DNA from: Actinobacillus indolicus
GTDB taxonomy: Bacteria > Pseudomonadota > Gammaproteobacteria > Enterobacterales > Pasteurellaceae
Length of the DNA stretch: 64,000 nucleotides
Assembly (NCBI RefSeq): GCF_004519515.1
Contig: NZ_CP038145.1
Location: forward strand, 1,716,001 to 1,780,000
Direction: 5' to 3'
Below, piece by piece: positions 18,393 through 26,446 of this stretch; the first letter of the stretch is position 1, and each line of letters starts with the position of its first letter. A program made the translations under genes and the position numbers. The notes under the pieces were generated by a model. It made no database searches and had not been told where the DNA came from. It worked only from the letters and a program-made list of their open reading frames with translations.

Positions 18393-18497
18393 TTTTTGTC
18401 TAATCCTTGATTTTTGTTAAATAATCACTATTTTAGGCATTCGGCATTGCCGAATATAAAACAACAATTCATTCATTAACTTTGGAGAATTATCTAT

Positions 18498-19349
18498 ATG
18501 ATGCGTATCGCACTTTTCCTTGCCACAAACTTCGCTGTGATGATTGTGTTAGGAATTATTTTAAGCGTAACAGGAATTGCAGGTAACAGTACGGGCGGTA
18601 TTTTAATTATGTCTGTGCTTTTTGGTTTTGCAGGCTCATTAATTTCACTGTTCCTTTCAAAAACTATGGCACTAAAATCTGTGGGAGCAGAAATTATTAC
18701 AGAACCACGTAACAACGCAGAACGTTGGTTAGTGGAAACAGTAAAACGTCAATCACAACAAGCGGGTATCCCAATGCCAGACGTTGCGATTTATCACTCA
18801 GCAGATGTGAATGCGTTTGCAACAGGTGCAACAAAAAGCAACTCATTAGTCGCAGTGAGTACAGGGTTACTCAATACTATGACTCAAGATGAAGCGGAAG
18901 CAGTTGTCGCACACGAAGTTGCACATATTGCAAATGGCGATATGGTAACGATGACCTTATTACAAGGCGTATTAAATACATTCGTGATTTTCTTATCTCG
19001 TATGATTGCGACGGCAGTATCAAGTACACGTAATGACAACGGCGAAGAAAGCCAAAGCACTGGAACTTATTTCTTAGTATCTATGGTGCTTGAAGTGTTA
19101 TTCGGTGTATTAGCGACTATGATCGCAATGTGGTTCTCCCGTTACCGTGAGTTCCGTGCGGATGCAGGCTCTGCACAATTAGTTGGCAAAGAGAAAATGA
19201 TTGCTGCGCTAGAGCGTTTACAACGTGTTCATGCGCCAGAAGAATTACCAGGTTCATTAAATGCAATGATGATCAATGGTAAAGCCAAAGAGTTCTTTAT
19301 GAGCCACCCACCGTTAGAAAAACGTATTGCAGCGTTGAAGAGTTTATAA
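18498..19349 (+). CDS. htpX: Membrane zinc metalloprotease HtpX
   Basis: Inner-membrane M48 protease that degrades misfolded membrane proteins with FtsH. It is 283 residues beginning [15 protein letters not shown], with two N-terminal helices, zinc motif [10 protein letters not shown] (HExxH), a second hydrophobic pair after it, and the third ligand Glu in [11 protein letters not shown]. The length is slightly under E. coli HtpX (293). It has its own promoter region and a strong terminator, so it is monocistronic. In E. coli htpX is a heat-shock and Cpx target; no clear sigma-32 promoter was seen here. Confidence 0.96.
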   Translation: MMRIALFLATNFAVMIVLGIILSVTGIAGNSTGGILIMSVLFGFAGSLISLFLSKTMALKSVGAEIITEPRNNAERWLVETVKRQSQQAGIPMPDVAIYHSADVNAFATGATKSNSLVAVSTGLLNTMTQDEAEAVVAHEVAHIANGDMVTMTLLQGVLNTFVIFLSRMIATAVSSTRNDNGEESQSTGTYFLVSMVLEVLFGVLATMIAMWFSRYREFRADAGSAQLVGKEKMIAALERLQRVHAPEELPGSLNAMMINGKAKEFFMSHPPLEKRIAALKSL

Positions 19350-19360
19350 TTTATAAAGCT

Positions 19361-19392
19361 AAAAACGGAGTCCAAATGGGCTCCGTTTTTTT
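19361..19392 (+). terminator. Rho-independent terminator of htpX
   Basis: AAAACGGAGTCC / GGGCTCCGTTTTTTT: a G/C-rich stem with an eight-base T tract, 12 bp after the htpX stop. Confidence 0.9.
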
Positions 19393-19414
19393 ATTGCTGT
19401 TTTTCAGCATTTAA

Positions 19415-19432
19415 TCGTGATCTAGATCACGA
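19415..19432 (+). promoter_or_regulatory. CRP palindrome upstream of pepE
   Basis: TCGTGATCTAGATCACGA is an 18-bp perfect palindrome matching the CRP consensus TGTGATCTAGATCACA except for the outer T/A pair of each half. It lies 97 bp before the pepE start. CRP regulation of pepE is established in Salmonella. Candidate -10 CATAAT at 19481-19486 would place the site near -70, a class I position; that promoter is a guess. Confidence 0.75.
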
Positions 19433-19528
19433 AACAAACATATACATCGTAAATGAAGTAGACCTTTTTTATTTTAGACCCATAATAACTTTTGTACAGT
19501 CTTAAACCACCAAAAGGAGGAGTACATC

Positions 19529-20233
19529 ATGAAAAAAATGTTATTAATGAGTGGTTCAAAATATAAAAATACCGATTATTTAGTCCATACAATTCCTTGG
19601 TTACAACAATTCTTAGCAGATTATCAAGGAAAAAAAGTCGCATTTGTCCCTTATGCTGGTGTTCGTCAATCTTTTGATGAATATGAAGTGAAAGTCCAAA
19701 AAGCACTGGCTGAAGTGAATGTGGAGATTGTTTCGGTTCATAGTGGTGTAAAACATAAGGATATTATTGAGCAAGCGGATGTAATTGCTGTGGGCGGTGG
19801 TAATACATTCTGTTTATTAAAACAGATGTATGAACATCATTTAATTGATGCCATAAGAGAAAAAGTGAATTCTGGTACGCCGTATTTTGGTTGGAGTGCA
19901 GGAGCAAATGTGGCGGGCGCATCTATTATGACAACCAACGATATGCCGATTGTTTATCCCCCTTCTTTTACTGCATTAAATCTCTTTCCTTATCAAATTA
20001 ATCCACACTTTATTTCAGGCAAAATGCAAGGTCATAATGGTGAAAGTAGAGAAGAGCGTTTAGCTGAATTTTTAATTGCAAATCCGACCGCTTGTGTTTA
20101 TGCCTTACCCGAAGGAACAGCGCTTAAAATAGAAGGTGAAAAAGCAACAATTCTTGGAGAGCATGCCGTTCTCACTTTTGAAAAAGAAATGAAACAAACC
20201 ACTTTAGATATAGGAACAACATTTAGCTATTAG
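19529..20233 (+). CDS. pepE: Peptidase E (Asp-X dipeptidase)
   Basis: Cytoplasmic serine peptidase of family S51 that hydrolyses dipeptides with N-terminal aspartate. It is 234 residues, close to Salmonella PepE (229). The nucleophile Ser is in [11 protein letters not shown], preceded by [10 protein letters not shown], and [21 protein letters not shown] carries the conserved His. The ATG at 19529 follows AAAGGAGGAG, a very strong ribosome site. It is first in a three-gene operon with a DcuC-type carrier and an AbgA-like hydrolase. Aspartate released can feed fumarate respiration via aspartase; that link is inferred. Confidence 0.95.
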   Translation: MKKMLLMSGSKYKNTDYLVHTIPWLQQFLADYQGKKVAFVPYAGVRQSFDEYEVKVQKALAEVNVEIVSVHSGVKHKDIIEQADVIAVGGGNTFCLLKQMYEHHLIDAIREKVNSGTPYFGWSAGANVAGASIMTTNDMPIVYPPSFTALNLFPYQINPHFISGKMQGHNGESREERLAEFLIANPTACVYALPEGTALKIEGEKATILGEHAVLTFEKEMKQTTLDIGTTFSY

Positions 20234-20241
20234 GAGGTAAC

Positions 20242-21534
20242 ATGGCTGAATTAAAATCAATCGTTGCAATTTTAGGGATTATTGCGACAATTTATTTTTT
20301 AATTAAAAAATATGAAACGCGTACTGTACTTATTGGTGTAGGTTTATTGATGTCGATATTGACATTAAATCCTATGGGAGCTTTAGATGCTTTTGCAAAA
20401 AGCATGACATCAGGTGGCTTAATTATGGCAATCTGTTCAAGTATGGGTTTTGCTTATGTGATGAAATATACCCAATGTGATACACATTTGGTTCATTTAC
20501 TTACCAAACCATTGAGCGGATTAAAATTCTTCTTAATTCCGATTGCGACCATTATTACGTTCTTTATTAATATCGCTATTCCTTCTGCAGCAGGTTGTGC
20601 GGCTGCGGTAGGTGCGACACTAATTCCTGTATTAAAAAGCTCAGGTGTTCGTCCGTCTATGGCGGGGGCTGCGATTCTTGCAGGGACTTTTGGTTCAATG
20701 ATGAGTCCGGGCTCTTCACATTCAGCTATGATTAGTGAGATGTCGGGTTTAACCATTACAGAAGTGAATTTATCTCATGCACCTTATACCATTATCGCTG
20801 GAGCGATTGGTGCTGTGGTGTTAACTTTATTAGCATTGGTATTTAAAGATTATGGACAGGAACATCGTGATGCTTATGTTACAGAAAATAAAGCGTCTGA
20901 AAATACCTTCCAAAAAGTGAATATTTTGTACGCTTTCGCACCGCTTGTACCATTAATTATCTTAGTAATTGGTGGTACATCATTACAACAAACTCCAGGT
21001 TTAGAATGGACTAAAATGGGGGTTCCACAAGCGATGCTAATTGGTGCGATTTACGGTATTTTAGTTACACGTAAATCTCCAGTAAAAATTACCGAGGAAT
21101 TCTTTAATGGTATGGGAAGTTCCTATGCAAATGTACTTGGTATCATCATTGCAGCCAGCGTTTTTGTTGCAGGGTTGAAATCTACAGGTGCGATTGATTC
21201 TGCGATTGAATTTTTAAAACACTCAAACGAATTTGTTCGTTGGGGTGCTACAATCGGTCCATTCTTAATGGGGGTTATTACAGGTTCTGGAGATGCGGCT
21301 GCGATTGCCTTTAATACAGCTGTTACACCTCATGCTGTTGAACTAGGATATACCCATGTGAATCTTGGAATGGGGGCTGCGATTGCAGGGGCGATTGGTC
21401 GTACTGCATCACCTATTGCGGGGGTAACGATTGTCTGTGCTGGTCTTGCGATGGTAAATCCAATCGAAATGGTTAAACGAACCGCACCAGGTATGATTTT
21501 AGCCGTTTTATTCCTTGCATTATTTATGCTCTAG
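20242..21534 (+). CDS. DcuC-family C4-dicarboxylate carrier
   Basis: Inner-membrane carrier of 430 residues with about 12 helices, resembling DcuC anaerobic C4-dicarboxylate transporters (E. coli DcuC is 461). Features are the re-entrant motifs IPSAAGCAAAVGATLIPVL and GTFGSMMSPGSSHSAMISEMSGL, and GVITGSGDAAAIAFNTAVTP with IGRTASPIAGVTI in the second half. The neighbours suggest that it could import the peptide or acyl-amino-acid substrate of its operon rather than succinate. It follows pepE by 8 bp with AGGAGG. A terminator follows. Confidence 0.82.
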   Translation: MAELKSIVAILGIIATIYFLIKKYETRTVLIGVGLLMSILTLNPMGALDAFAKSMTSGGLIMAICSSMGFAYVMKYTQCDTHLVHLLTKPLSGLKFFLIPIATIITFFINIAIPSAAGCAAAVGATLIPVLKSSGVRPSMAGAAILAGTFGSMMSPGSSHSAMISEMSGLTITEVNLSHAPYTIIAGAIGAVVLTLLALVFKDYGQEHRDAYVTENKASENTFQKVNILYAFAPLVPLIILVIGGTSLQQTPGLEWTKMGVPQAMLIGAIYGILVTRKSPVKITEEFFNGMGSSYANVLGIIIAASVFVAGLKSTGAIDSAIEFLKHSNEFVRWGATIGPFLMGVITGSGDAAAIAFNTAVTPHAVELGYTHVNLGMGAAIAGAIGRTASPIAGVTIVCAGLAMVNPIEMVKRTAPGMILAVLFLALFML

Positions 21535-21539
21535 TGCTT

Positions 21540-21566
21540 AAAGCCACACTTTTGTGTGGCTTTTTC
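21540..21566 (+). terminator. Terminator after the DcuC-type gene
   Basis: AAAGCCACAC/GTGTGGCTTT stem with TTTTTC after it, 6 bp past the stop and before the next gene. It probably attenuates rather than fully separates the hydrolase gene, which is on the same strand 20 bp further on. Confidence 0.8.
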
Positions 21567-21585
21567 TTTATTAAATAAGGAGTTT

Positions 21586-22857
21586 ATGATGAGTATTGAA
21601 TTAGAAAAATTAGTGAATTGGCGTAGAGAATTTCATCGTTTCCCTGAAACTGGTTGGTCTGAATTTTGGACAACGAGTCGTATTGCAGACTATTTAGAAG
21701 AGATGGGATTTGAGATTTTGTTGGGTAAACAAATTATCAATGAGGAATTTGTACGAGGTCGTCAAAAGAGTGTTGTTGAAAAAGGGTTGAGCAACGCTAA
21801 AGCCTATGGAGCAAATCCAAAATGGTTAGAAAAAATGGACGGGTATACGGGCTGTGTTGCGGTGTTTGATTCAGGTAAGCCAGGTAAAACAGTCGCCTTA
21901 CGTTTTGATATTGATTGCGTCAACGTAACTGAAACGAAAGATCCGAATCATATTCCGAATAAACTGGGTTTTTGTTCATTAAATGATGGCTTTATGCATG
22001 CCTGTGGGCATGATGCTCATATTACGATTGGTTTAGGTACAGCTCTTTGGATTTTTCAAAACAGAGAAAAACTCACAGGTAAAGTCAAAATCGTATTTCA
22101 ACCTGCTGAAGAAGGCGTACGTGGAGCTGCTGCTATTGCTGCAAGCGGTGTGATTGATGATGCAAATTACTTTGCTAGCTCACATATCAGTTTCTGTGCG
22201 AATTCAGGGACAGTGATTTCCGATCTGCAGAATTTCCTTTCTACTACGAAAATAGACATTCGCTATCAAGGTAAACCAGCACATGCTGGGGCAGCACCAC
22301 ATTTAGGACGAAATGCGCTATTAGCCGCAGCACATGCAGTGACACAGTTACATGGCATTTCTCGTCATGGAGAAGGTATGACAAGAATTAATGTTGGTGT
22401 GCTAAATGCTGGCGAAGGGCGTAATGTGATTCCATCTAAAGCCACTATTCAGCTTGAAGTTCGTGGAGAAAATAAAGCGATTAATCAATATATGGTTGAT
22501 CAGGTGATGCAGATCGCTAAAGGTATCGCAACCAGTTTTGATGTCGAGTATGAAACTGAAATTGTAGGTGAAGCGGTTGATATGGTGAATGATAAAGAGC
22601 TGATTCAATTAATTGAACAGATTGCAAGCCAACAGCCACAAATCAAACATGTTGAACCTACTTATGCATTTAATGCAAGTGAAGATGCCACGATTTTAGG
22701 TCGTCGTGTACAAGATAATGGCGGCAAAGCCATCTATTTTATTCTTGGGGCAGACAGAACTGCTGGCCACCATGAAGCTGAATTTGATATTGATGAAGCA
22801 CAGTTACTCACAGGCGTGAATATTTATACTTCATTGTTAGAAGCTTTATTAAGATAG
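21586..22857 (+). CDS. M20-family amidohydrolase, AbgA-like
   Basis: Zinc amidohydrolase/peptidase of family M20, 423 residues from the MM at 21586 (AAGGAG upstream). The arrangement is closest to AbgA, the p-aminobenzoyl-glutamate hydrolase subunit: HRFPETGWSEFWTT at the N-terminus, HACGHDAHITIGLG metal motif, FQPAEEGVRGA, and HAGAAPHLGRNALL in the dimerisation domain. Metal ligands appear complete. AbgA normally works with AbgB; no partner is here, so it may act alone on an N-acyl amino acid. It is last in the pepE operon, separated by an internal terminator. Confidence 0.85.
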   Translation: MMSIELEKLVNWRREFHRFPETGWSEFWTTSRIADYLEEMGFEILLGKQIINEEFVRGRQKSVVEKGLSNAKAYGANPKWLEKMDGYTGCVAVFDSGKPGKTVALRFDIDCVNVTETKDPNHIPNKLGFCSLNDGFMHACGHDAHITIGLGTALWIFQNREKLTGKVKIVFQPAEEGVRGAAAIAASGVIDDANYFASSHISFCANSGTVISDLQNFLSTTKIDIRYQGKPAHAGAAPHLGRNALLAAAHAVTQLHGISRHGEGMTRINVGVLNAGEGRNVIPSKATIQLEVRGENKAINQYMVDQVMQIAKGIATSFDVEYETEIVGEAVDMVNDKELIQLIEQIASQQPQIKHVEPTYAFNASEDATILGRRVQDNGGKAIYFILGADRTAGHHEAEFDIDEAQLLTGVNIYTSLLEALLR

Positions 22858-22866
22858 TTTGATAAG

Positions 22867-22901
22867 AATAGACATCTAGATAATGTATCTAGATGTCTAT
22901 T
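22867..22901. terminator. Perfect 14-bp inverted repeat between convergent genes
   Basis: AATAGACATCTAGA / TCTAGATGTCTATT around a 7-base loop lies between the stops of the AbgA-like gene (+) and the glycosyltransferase (-). There is no strong T tract, so efficiency is uncertain, but position and symmetry suit a bidirectional terminator. Confidence 0.6.
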
Positions 22902-22905
22902 GTAC

Positions 22906-23757
22906 TTATTCGTCTTTATCCCAAGGATAAACCCCACCATGCTGTTCAAGATTTCGTAATTGTTTTTGGGCTGTGACTTGGTAATTGATTTGTTTCACTT
23001 CATCTCTCGTTAAATGAGGGAAGGATTTTTCAACAGCTAGAATAAATCCCATATCATATTTTTCTAAATCATACTGATAATTGACTGTGAATTTCTTCGT
23101 GCAACTGTGTTTAAAATTAAACTGTGTAAGGGCATTGAACACATTAGTATCATTATGGATTCCGCTGTACCAGAAACGAGATGTAAGTACTGCCAGCTCT
23201 TTTTTCATCATATAGCAATTTGTATCAATATGATGTTTTTTATTAGCAACGGTATTTATATGTAGAACTTCACCACTCACGTTAATATGAAAATTATAAG
23301 GATTGTCCAATCTATTTTCATAAAACCCGATGGATTCTAATGTATCTTGGCAAATAAATTGTGCTTTATCATCATAGAAATTACGGAAGGCATAGACATA
23401 ATCCGCACCTGATGCATTTAAGGTTTTGACACCATTTTCAACATGAGTTGGCTCATACCAGTTATCATCATCTAAATAACAAATGGCATCTTCTTTGACT
23501 AAGAATGGTGCAATAGCATTGATACTGCTATTGGTCCAACCGTTTGCCCCCGTATTCATGGGTAAATAGGTTGCGATAACATCAGGGTATTTATCCAAAA
23601 TCGCTTTGGCTTTTTCGGCAAATTGTTCACCATCAACAAACACATAATGTTTACAAGGATAAGTTTGGTTCTTAACACTTAAAATAGCACGTTCAAGGTG
23701 TGGTCTGCCGATAGTTGAAGTAATCACAGCAACAGTTTTAATTGCTTGGTTATTCAT
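22906..23757 (-). CDS. GT-A glycosyltransferase, family 2 type
   Basis: A nucleotide-sugar transferase of the GT-A fold, 283 residues. The N-terminus has the family-2 strand-loop VAVITSTIGRPHLERAILSV. The metal/nucleotide motif CYLDDDNWYEP (DDD) lies near residue 98. There is no membrane segment, so it is cytoplasmic or peripheral, probably decorating lipooligosaccharide or capsule. The acceptor and sugar cannot be told. The start at 23757 has AGAAG upstream; an ATG two codons earlier is possible. It stands alone on the minus strand, with no other glycan genes nearby. Confidence 0.82.
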   Translation of the reverse strand: MNNQAIKTVAVITSTIGRPHLERAILSVKNQTYPCKHYVFVDGEQFAEKAKAILDKYPDVIATYLPMNTGANGWTNSSINAIAPFLVKEDAICYLDDDNWYEPTHVENGVKTLNASGADYVYAFRNFYDDKAQFICQDTLESIGFYENRLDNPYNFHINVSGEVLHINTVANKKHHIDTNCYMMKKELAVLTSRFWYSGIHNDTNVFNALTQFNFKHSCTKKFTVNYQYDLEKYDMGFILAVEKSFPHLTRDEVKQINYQVTAQKQLRNLEQHGGVYPWDKDE

Positions 23758-24023
23758 TGTCATCTTCTTTTATTAGGTTATTTGATTTCTTGGATAGTAT
23801 TCAAATTGATTTAGATTCTAGCAGCTTTGTGAATAATTGTTGATAGCAATTTGGCATATATTCAATACTGGTTGATTTAAACGAATATAATTACGATGGA
23901 GCGATATAGAACTTGATACTGCTTATAATCTCTTTGGTATCGTGAGAATTGCATATAGTTTTTATAGCTCTGAATATCAATTTATAAAATTGGAATAAAA
24001 AGAATGTAAGTGTCTAGTTTTTC
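23758..24023. other. A/T-rich gap without a visible gene
   Basis: About 265 bp between the divergent glycosyltransferase and yhhQ genes. Both strands are broken by stops. I see no RNA gene, no USS and no repeat, only low-complexity A/T-rich sequence that presumably holds the glycosyltransferase promoter. Confidence 0.6.
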
Positions 24024-24051
24024 TTGCAATTCTCTTTTGAATCAGTATTAT
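24024..24051 (+). promoter_or_regulatory. Probable sigma-70 promoter of yhhQ
   Basis: TTGCAA (24024-24029) and TATTAT (24046-24051) are spaced by 16 bp, placing the transcript start near 24058, a few bases before the preQ1 aptamer. This argues against the in-frame start at 24024. Confidence 0.55.
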
Positions 24052-24066
24052 ACAGCGCTCTTAATT

Positions 24067-24110
24067 TTTGGGTTCCCTCACCCCAATTTCTGTATTTATC
24101 AAAAAGGAAC
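24067..24110 (+). ncRNA. PreQ1-I riboswitch controlling yhhQ translation
   Basis: P1 stem TTGGG/CCCAA (24068-24072 with 24082-24086) closes a loop TTCCCTCAC. An A-rich tail AAAAAGGAAC (24101-24110) can pair its GGAA with loop TTCC, giving the small H-type pseudoknot of preQ1-I. The pairing tail is also the Shine-Dalgarno (AAGGA) for the ATG at 24114, so ligand binding should block translation. Structure is read directly. Class assignment rests on the GGTTC...CACCC...AAAAA pattern and on the downstream queuosine-precursor transporter. Confidence 0.85.
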
Positions 24111-24113
24111 AAT

Positions 24114-24776
24114 ATGAACATTATTTCTGATGCACAGCAGCGTCGCTCTTTGCTATTACTTTCACTTTTCCATATTCTCATCATCACTGCGAGTAACTAT
24201 TTGGTTCAAATTACTTTTGAATTTCCAATACCCTTTACTGACATGATGATCCCAACCACATGGGGAACATTTACCTTTCCTTTCATTTTTCTAGCAACCG
24301 ATTTAACTGTTCGAGTATTCGGCGCTTGTTTAGCAAGAAAAATTATTTTTGCGGTAATGATTCCTGCATTGGTCGTCAGCTACATTATGTCAGTGATTTT
24401 CTTTGAAGGCTCATTTCAAGGCTTCTCAGCTTTAGCGGAATTTAATCTGTTTGTTTTCCGTATTGCTTTTGCAAGTTTTGCTGGCTATGTTGTCGGACAA
24501 TTTATGGATATTGTGGTGTTTAACCGCTTACGCCAAGGGAAGCATTGGTGGCTTGCACCTTCCTGTTCAACTATCTTGGGCAGCTTAATTGATACTTTTG
24601 TTTTCTTCGCAGTGGCATTTTATAAAAGTAGTGATGAATATCTTGCAGAGCATTGGTTTGAGATTGGTGCAGTAGATTATGCTTTTAAACTTGTGGTTAG
24701 CTTACTTCTATTTGTCCCACTTTATGGTGTTTTACTTAATACGTTAATCCGCAAATTTCATTTAACTTCTAAGTAA
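24114..24776 (+). CDS. yhhQ: Queuosine-precursor transporter (YhhQ/VUT family)
   Basis: Imports 7-cyano-7-deazaguanine (preQ0) or preQ1 for queuosine in tRNA. It is 220 residues with six or seven helices. The family signatures are PFTDMMIPTTWGTFTFPFIF and TDLTVRVFGACLARKII, near residues 35-75, and the C-terminal GSLIDTFVFF and VPLYGVLLN segments. The start is the ATG at 24114, not the upstream in-frame codon at 24024, because the promoter and a preQ1 riboswitch lie between. The riboswitch links its expression to precursor level. No queCDEF biosynthesis genes are in the window. Confidence 0.92.
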   Translation: MNIISDAQQRRSLLLLSLFHILIITASNYLVQITFEFPIPFTDMMIPTTWGTFTFPFIFLATDLTVRVFGACLARKIIFAVMIPALVVSYIMSVIFFEGSFQGFSALAEFNLFVFRIAFASFAGYVVGQFMDIVVFNRLRQGKHWWLAPSCSTILGSLIDTFVFFAVAFYKSSDEYLAEHWFEIGAVDYAFKLVVSLLLFVPLYGVLLNTLIRKFHLTSK

Positions 24777-24784
24777 GCATAGTT

Positions 24785-24829
24785 TTAAAAAATGCCGTTA
24801 GATGAGAGGACATCTGGCGGCATTTTTAT
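24785..24829. terminator. Bidirectional terminator between yhhQ and AI-2E gene
   Basis: AAAAATGCCGTTAGATG / CATCTGGCGGCATTTTT forms a long stem (one mismatch and a G-T pair) with A and T runs on either side, so it can terminate the two convergent genes. Confidence 0.82.
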
Positions 24830-24857
24830 TCGCTATGGCAAATAAATTTTGGTTAGT

Positions 24858-25922
24858 TTATGCTTGGTTAACTTCTTCTTTTTTCTCTTCAGAAACATCA
24901 CCAAGCAATCCCGCATAGCGTATTGTTCTTGGGCTAGACTCTAACGCAATTTTTAATGCCATGGTAAGTGGTACAGATAGTAACATGCCAACTGTGCCGA
25001 GTAACCAACCCCAGAAAAGCAAGGATAAGAAAACCACTAATGTGGATAATCCTAGCGTTCTTCCCATCATTCTTGGTTCAAGAATATTTCCAATGACCAT
25101 ATTAATCGCAATCACTCCGACAGAGACGCCGATACCTACAGAGAAACCGTTTAATAAAAAGGCTTGAACGACAATAGGCACGCCAGCAATGATAGAGCCA
25201 ATGTTTGGAATATAGTTGAGTAAGAAACTTAAGGTCGCCCATAAAACCGCATATTGCACCCCTGCAATTTCAAGTAGAATCCAAATACAAATTCCGGTGA
25301 GTAAGCTTACGATGGTTTTCACTCCCAAATAGCTAATCACACCTTGTAAAACACGGTTAATTTGGTTTTCTTCTGCTTGAATATCTTTATTTCCTCTTAA
25401 CGCCACGGCAAGTTTGTGTTTAGCTGTTGGGGCTTCAAACAGCATAAAGACGACGACAAGTAATAGAACGAAAATATTAGTTACCACACCAGAGAAACTA
25501 AGCAATAAACGGCTGACAAAGTTCATAATAATACTTGGGTCAAATTGTTCTAATATTTGTTCTCTTGAGATAGTAATTGGAAGATTCCACTGCTGTGCAA
25601 GTTGAACGACAGTCGTAATTCGCTCGGCAAGCAATACTTTGTATTGGGGAATAGATGCTGTAAATTCTCTAACAGTGCTGTTAATTAAGCCTGCAAGAAA
25701 GAAGAAGGCAAGAACAAATAAAATAAATAAGAGTGTAATGGCTAGCCATAGTGGAATTTTGCGATCTGTCATAAACTTAATGATAGGTGAGCAGATAATC
25801 GCAATGAAAAGTGAAAGTAAAAATGGGATAACAATTTCAACGGAGAGTTTGATGCCCGCTAAAATAACTACAATCGCTGCGGTTGCAACTAAAAATCGAG
25901 TTAAAGATGAACTTTGTTCCAT
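24858..25922 (-). CDS. AI-2E (PerM/TqsA) family membrane protein
   Basis: Polytopic membrane protein of 354 residues with seven or eight helices, of the UPF0118/AI-2E family. Landmarks are the N-terminal ILAGIKLSVEIVIPFLLSLF, the central soluble stretch, and C-terminal LLNYIPNIGSIIAGVP with GNILEPRMMGRTLGLS, the most conserved family block. Members include putative permeases, AI-2 exporters and Na+/H+ antiporters; which applies is not decidable. It is monocistronic, with USS-pair and ordinary terminators on its two sides. Confidence 0.85.
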   Translation of the reverse strand: MEQSSSLTRFLVATAAIVVILAGIKLSVEIVIPFLLSLFIAIICSPIIKFMTDRKIPLWLAITLLFILFVLAFFFLAGLINSTVREFTASIPQYKVLLAERITTVVQLAQQWNLPITISREQILEQFDPSIIMNFVSRLLLSFSGVVTNIFVLLLVVVFMLFEAPTAKHKLAVALRGNKDIQAEENQINRVLQGVISYLGVKTIVSLLTGICIWILLEIAGVQYAVLWATLSFLLNYIPNIGSIIAGVPIVVQAFLLNGFSVGIGVSVGVIAINMVIGNILEPRMMGRTLGLSTLVVFLSLLFWGWLLGTVGMLLSVPLTMALKIALESSPRTIRYAGLLGDVSEEKKEEVNQA

Positions 25923-25934
25923 AGGATATCCTAT

Positions 25935-25990
25935 ACAAGCGGTCAGACTCTGTTTGTTTTTTGCAAAAAATCATCAAATCTGACCGCTTA
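25935..25990 (-). terminator. Inverted USS pair after cytochrome b562 gene
   Basis: AAGCGGTCAGA (25937-25947) and TCTGACCGCTT (25979-25989) form an 11-bp perfect stem with a TTTTTTGCAAAAAA loop, 5 bp after the cybC stop. Both arms are uptake signals. Confidence 0.72.
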
Positions 25991-25995
25991 TTTCA

Positions 25996-26370
25996 TTATT
26001 TATATTCTGAATGATACTGTTTTTTCAAGCCTTCTAAGCGTGAAATTACTGTTTTAGCTTCCGTTAGATTGCCCTGACTTGCTAAGGTTTTGGCTTGAGC
26101 AACAACGTCGATGACTTCTTGCATACCTTGTTGATAGCCTTTGAATTTTTCTTGATCGCCATCTAAGCTGTTTGGCATCGTTGCTTGAGCTTTTTTAGAC
26201 ACTTCGATAAATTTATCTGCATTTTGCGTAAATTCTTCGGCGGTTTGAGCATTTGTTAATAGGTTAATTTGGCGTTTCATTTGGAACATTTCCATTGATA
26301 CACCACTTGCCACTACATTTGCCGAAATTGCTAATACTAAAATAGATAATAAATGTTTAAACTTTAACAT
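25996..26370 (-). CDS. cybC: Periplasmic cytochrome b562
   Basis: Small four-helix-bundle haem protein of 124 residues with a signal peptide (MLKFKHLLSILVLAISANVVA). The mature protein keeps candidate axial ligands: an early Met in VSMEMFQMKRQ and the His in KKQYHSEYK, matching Met7 and His102 (RNAYHQKYR) of E. coli cytochrome b562. The electron-transfer role is not firmly known in any species. It lies between fabB and the AI-2E gene with terminators at both ends. Haem binding is inferred, because relatives without haem exist. Confidence 0.8.
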   Translation of the reverse strand: MLKFKHLLSILVLAISANVVASGVSMEMFQMKRQINLLTNAQTAEEFTQNADKFIEVSKKAQATMPNSLDGDQEKFKGYQQGMQEVIDVVAQAKTLASQGNLTEAKTVISRLEGLKKQYHSEYK

Positions 26371-26390
26371 TATTCACTCCAAATAAATAA

Positions 26391-26416
26391 AAAAGACGTG
26401 GGAAAATTCCCACGCC
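26391..26416 (-). terminator. Terminator of fabB
   Basis: GGCGTGGGAATTTTCCCACGTC followed by TTTTTTATTT in minus-strand orientation: an 8-bp core stem with a T tract, 30 bp after the fabB stop. Confidence 0.85.
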
Positions 26417-26446
26417 CTTATATCAGATTTCAAAAATTAAGCAAGA

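Noticed and set aside
18439..18455. ATTCGGCATTGCCGAAT palindrome as dinB terminator
   Set aside because: The stem is 7 bp with no T tract; kept only as a possible weak structure between dinB and htpX.
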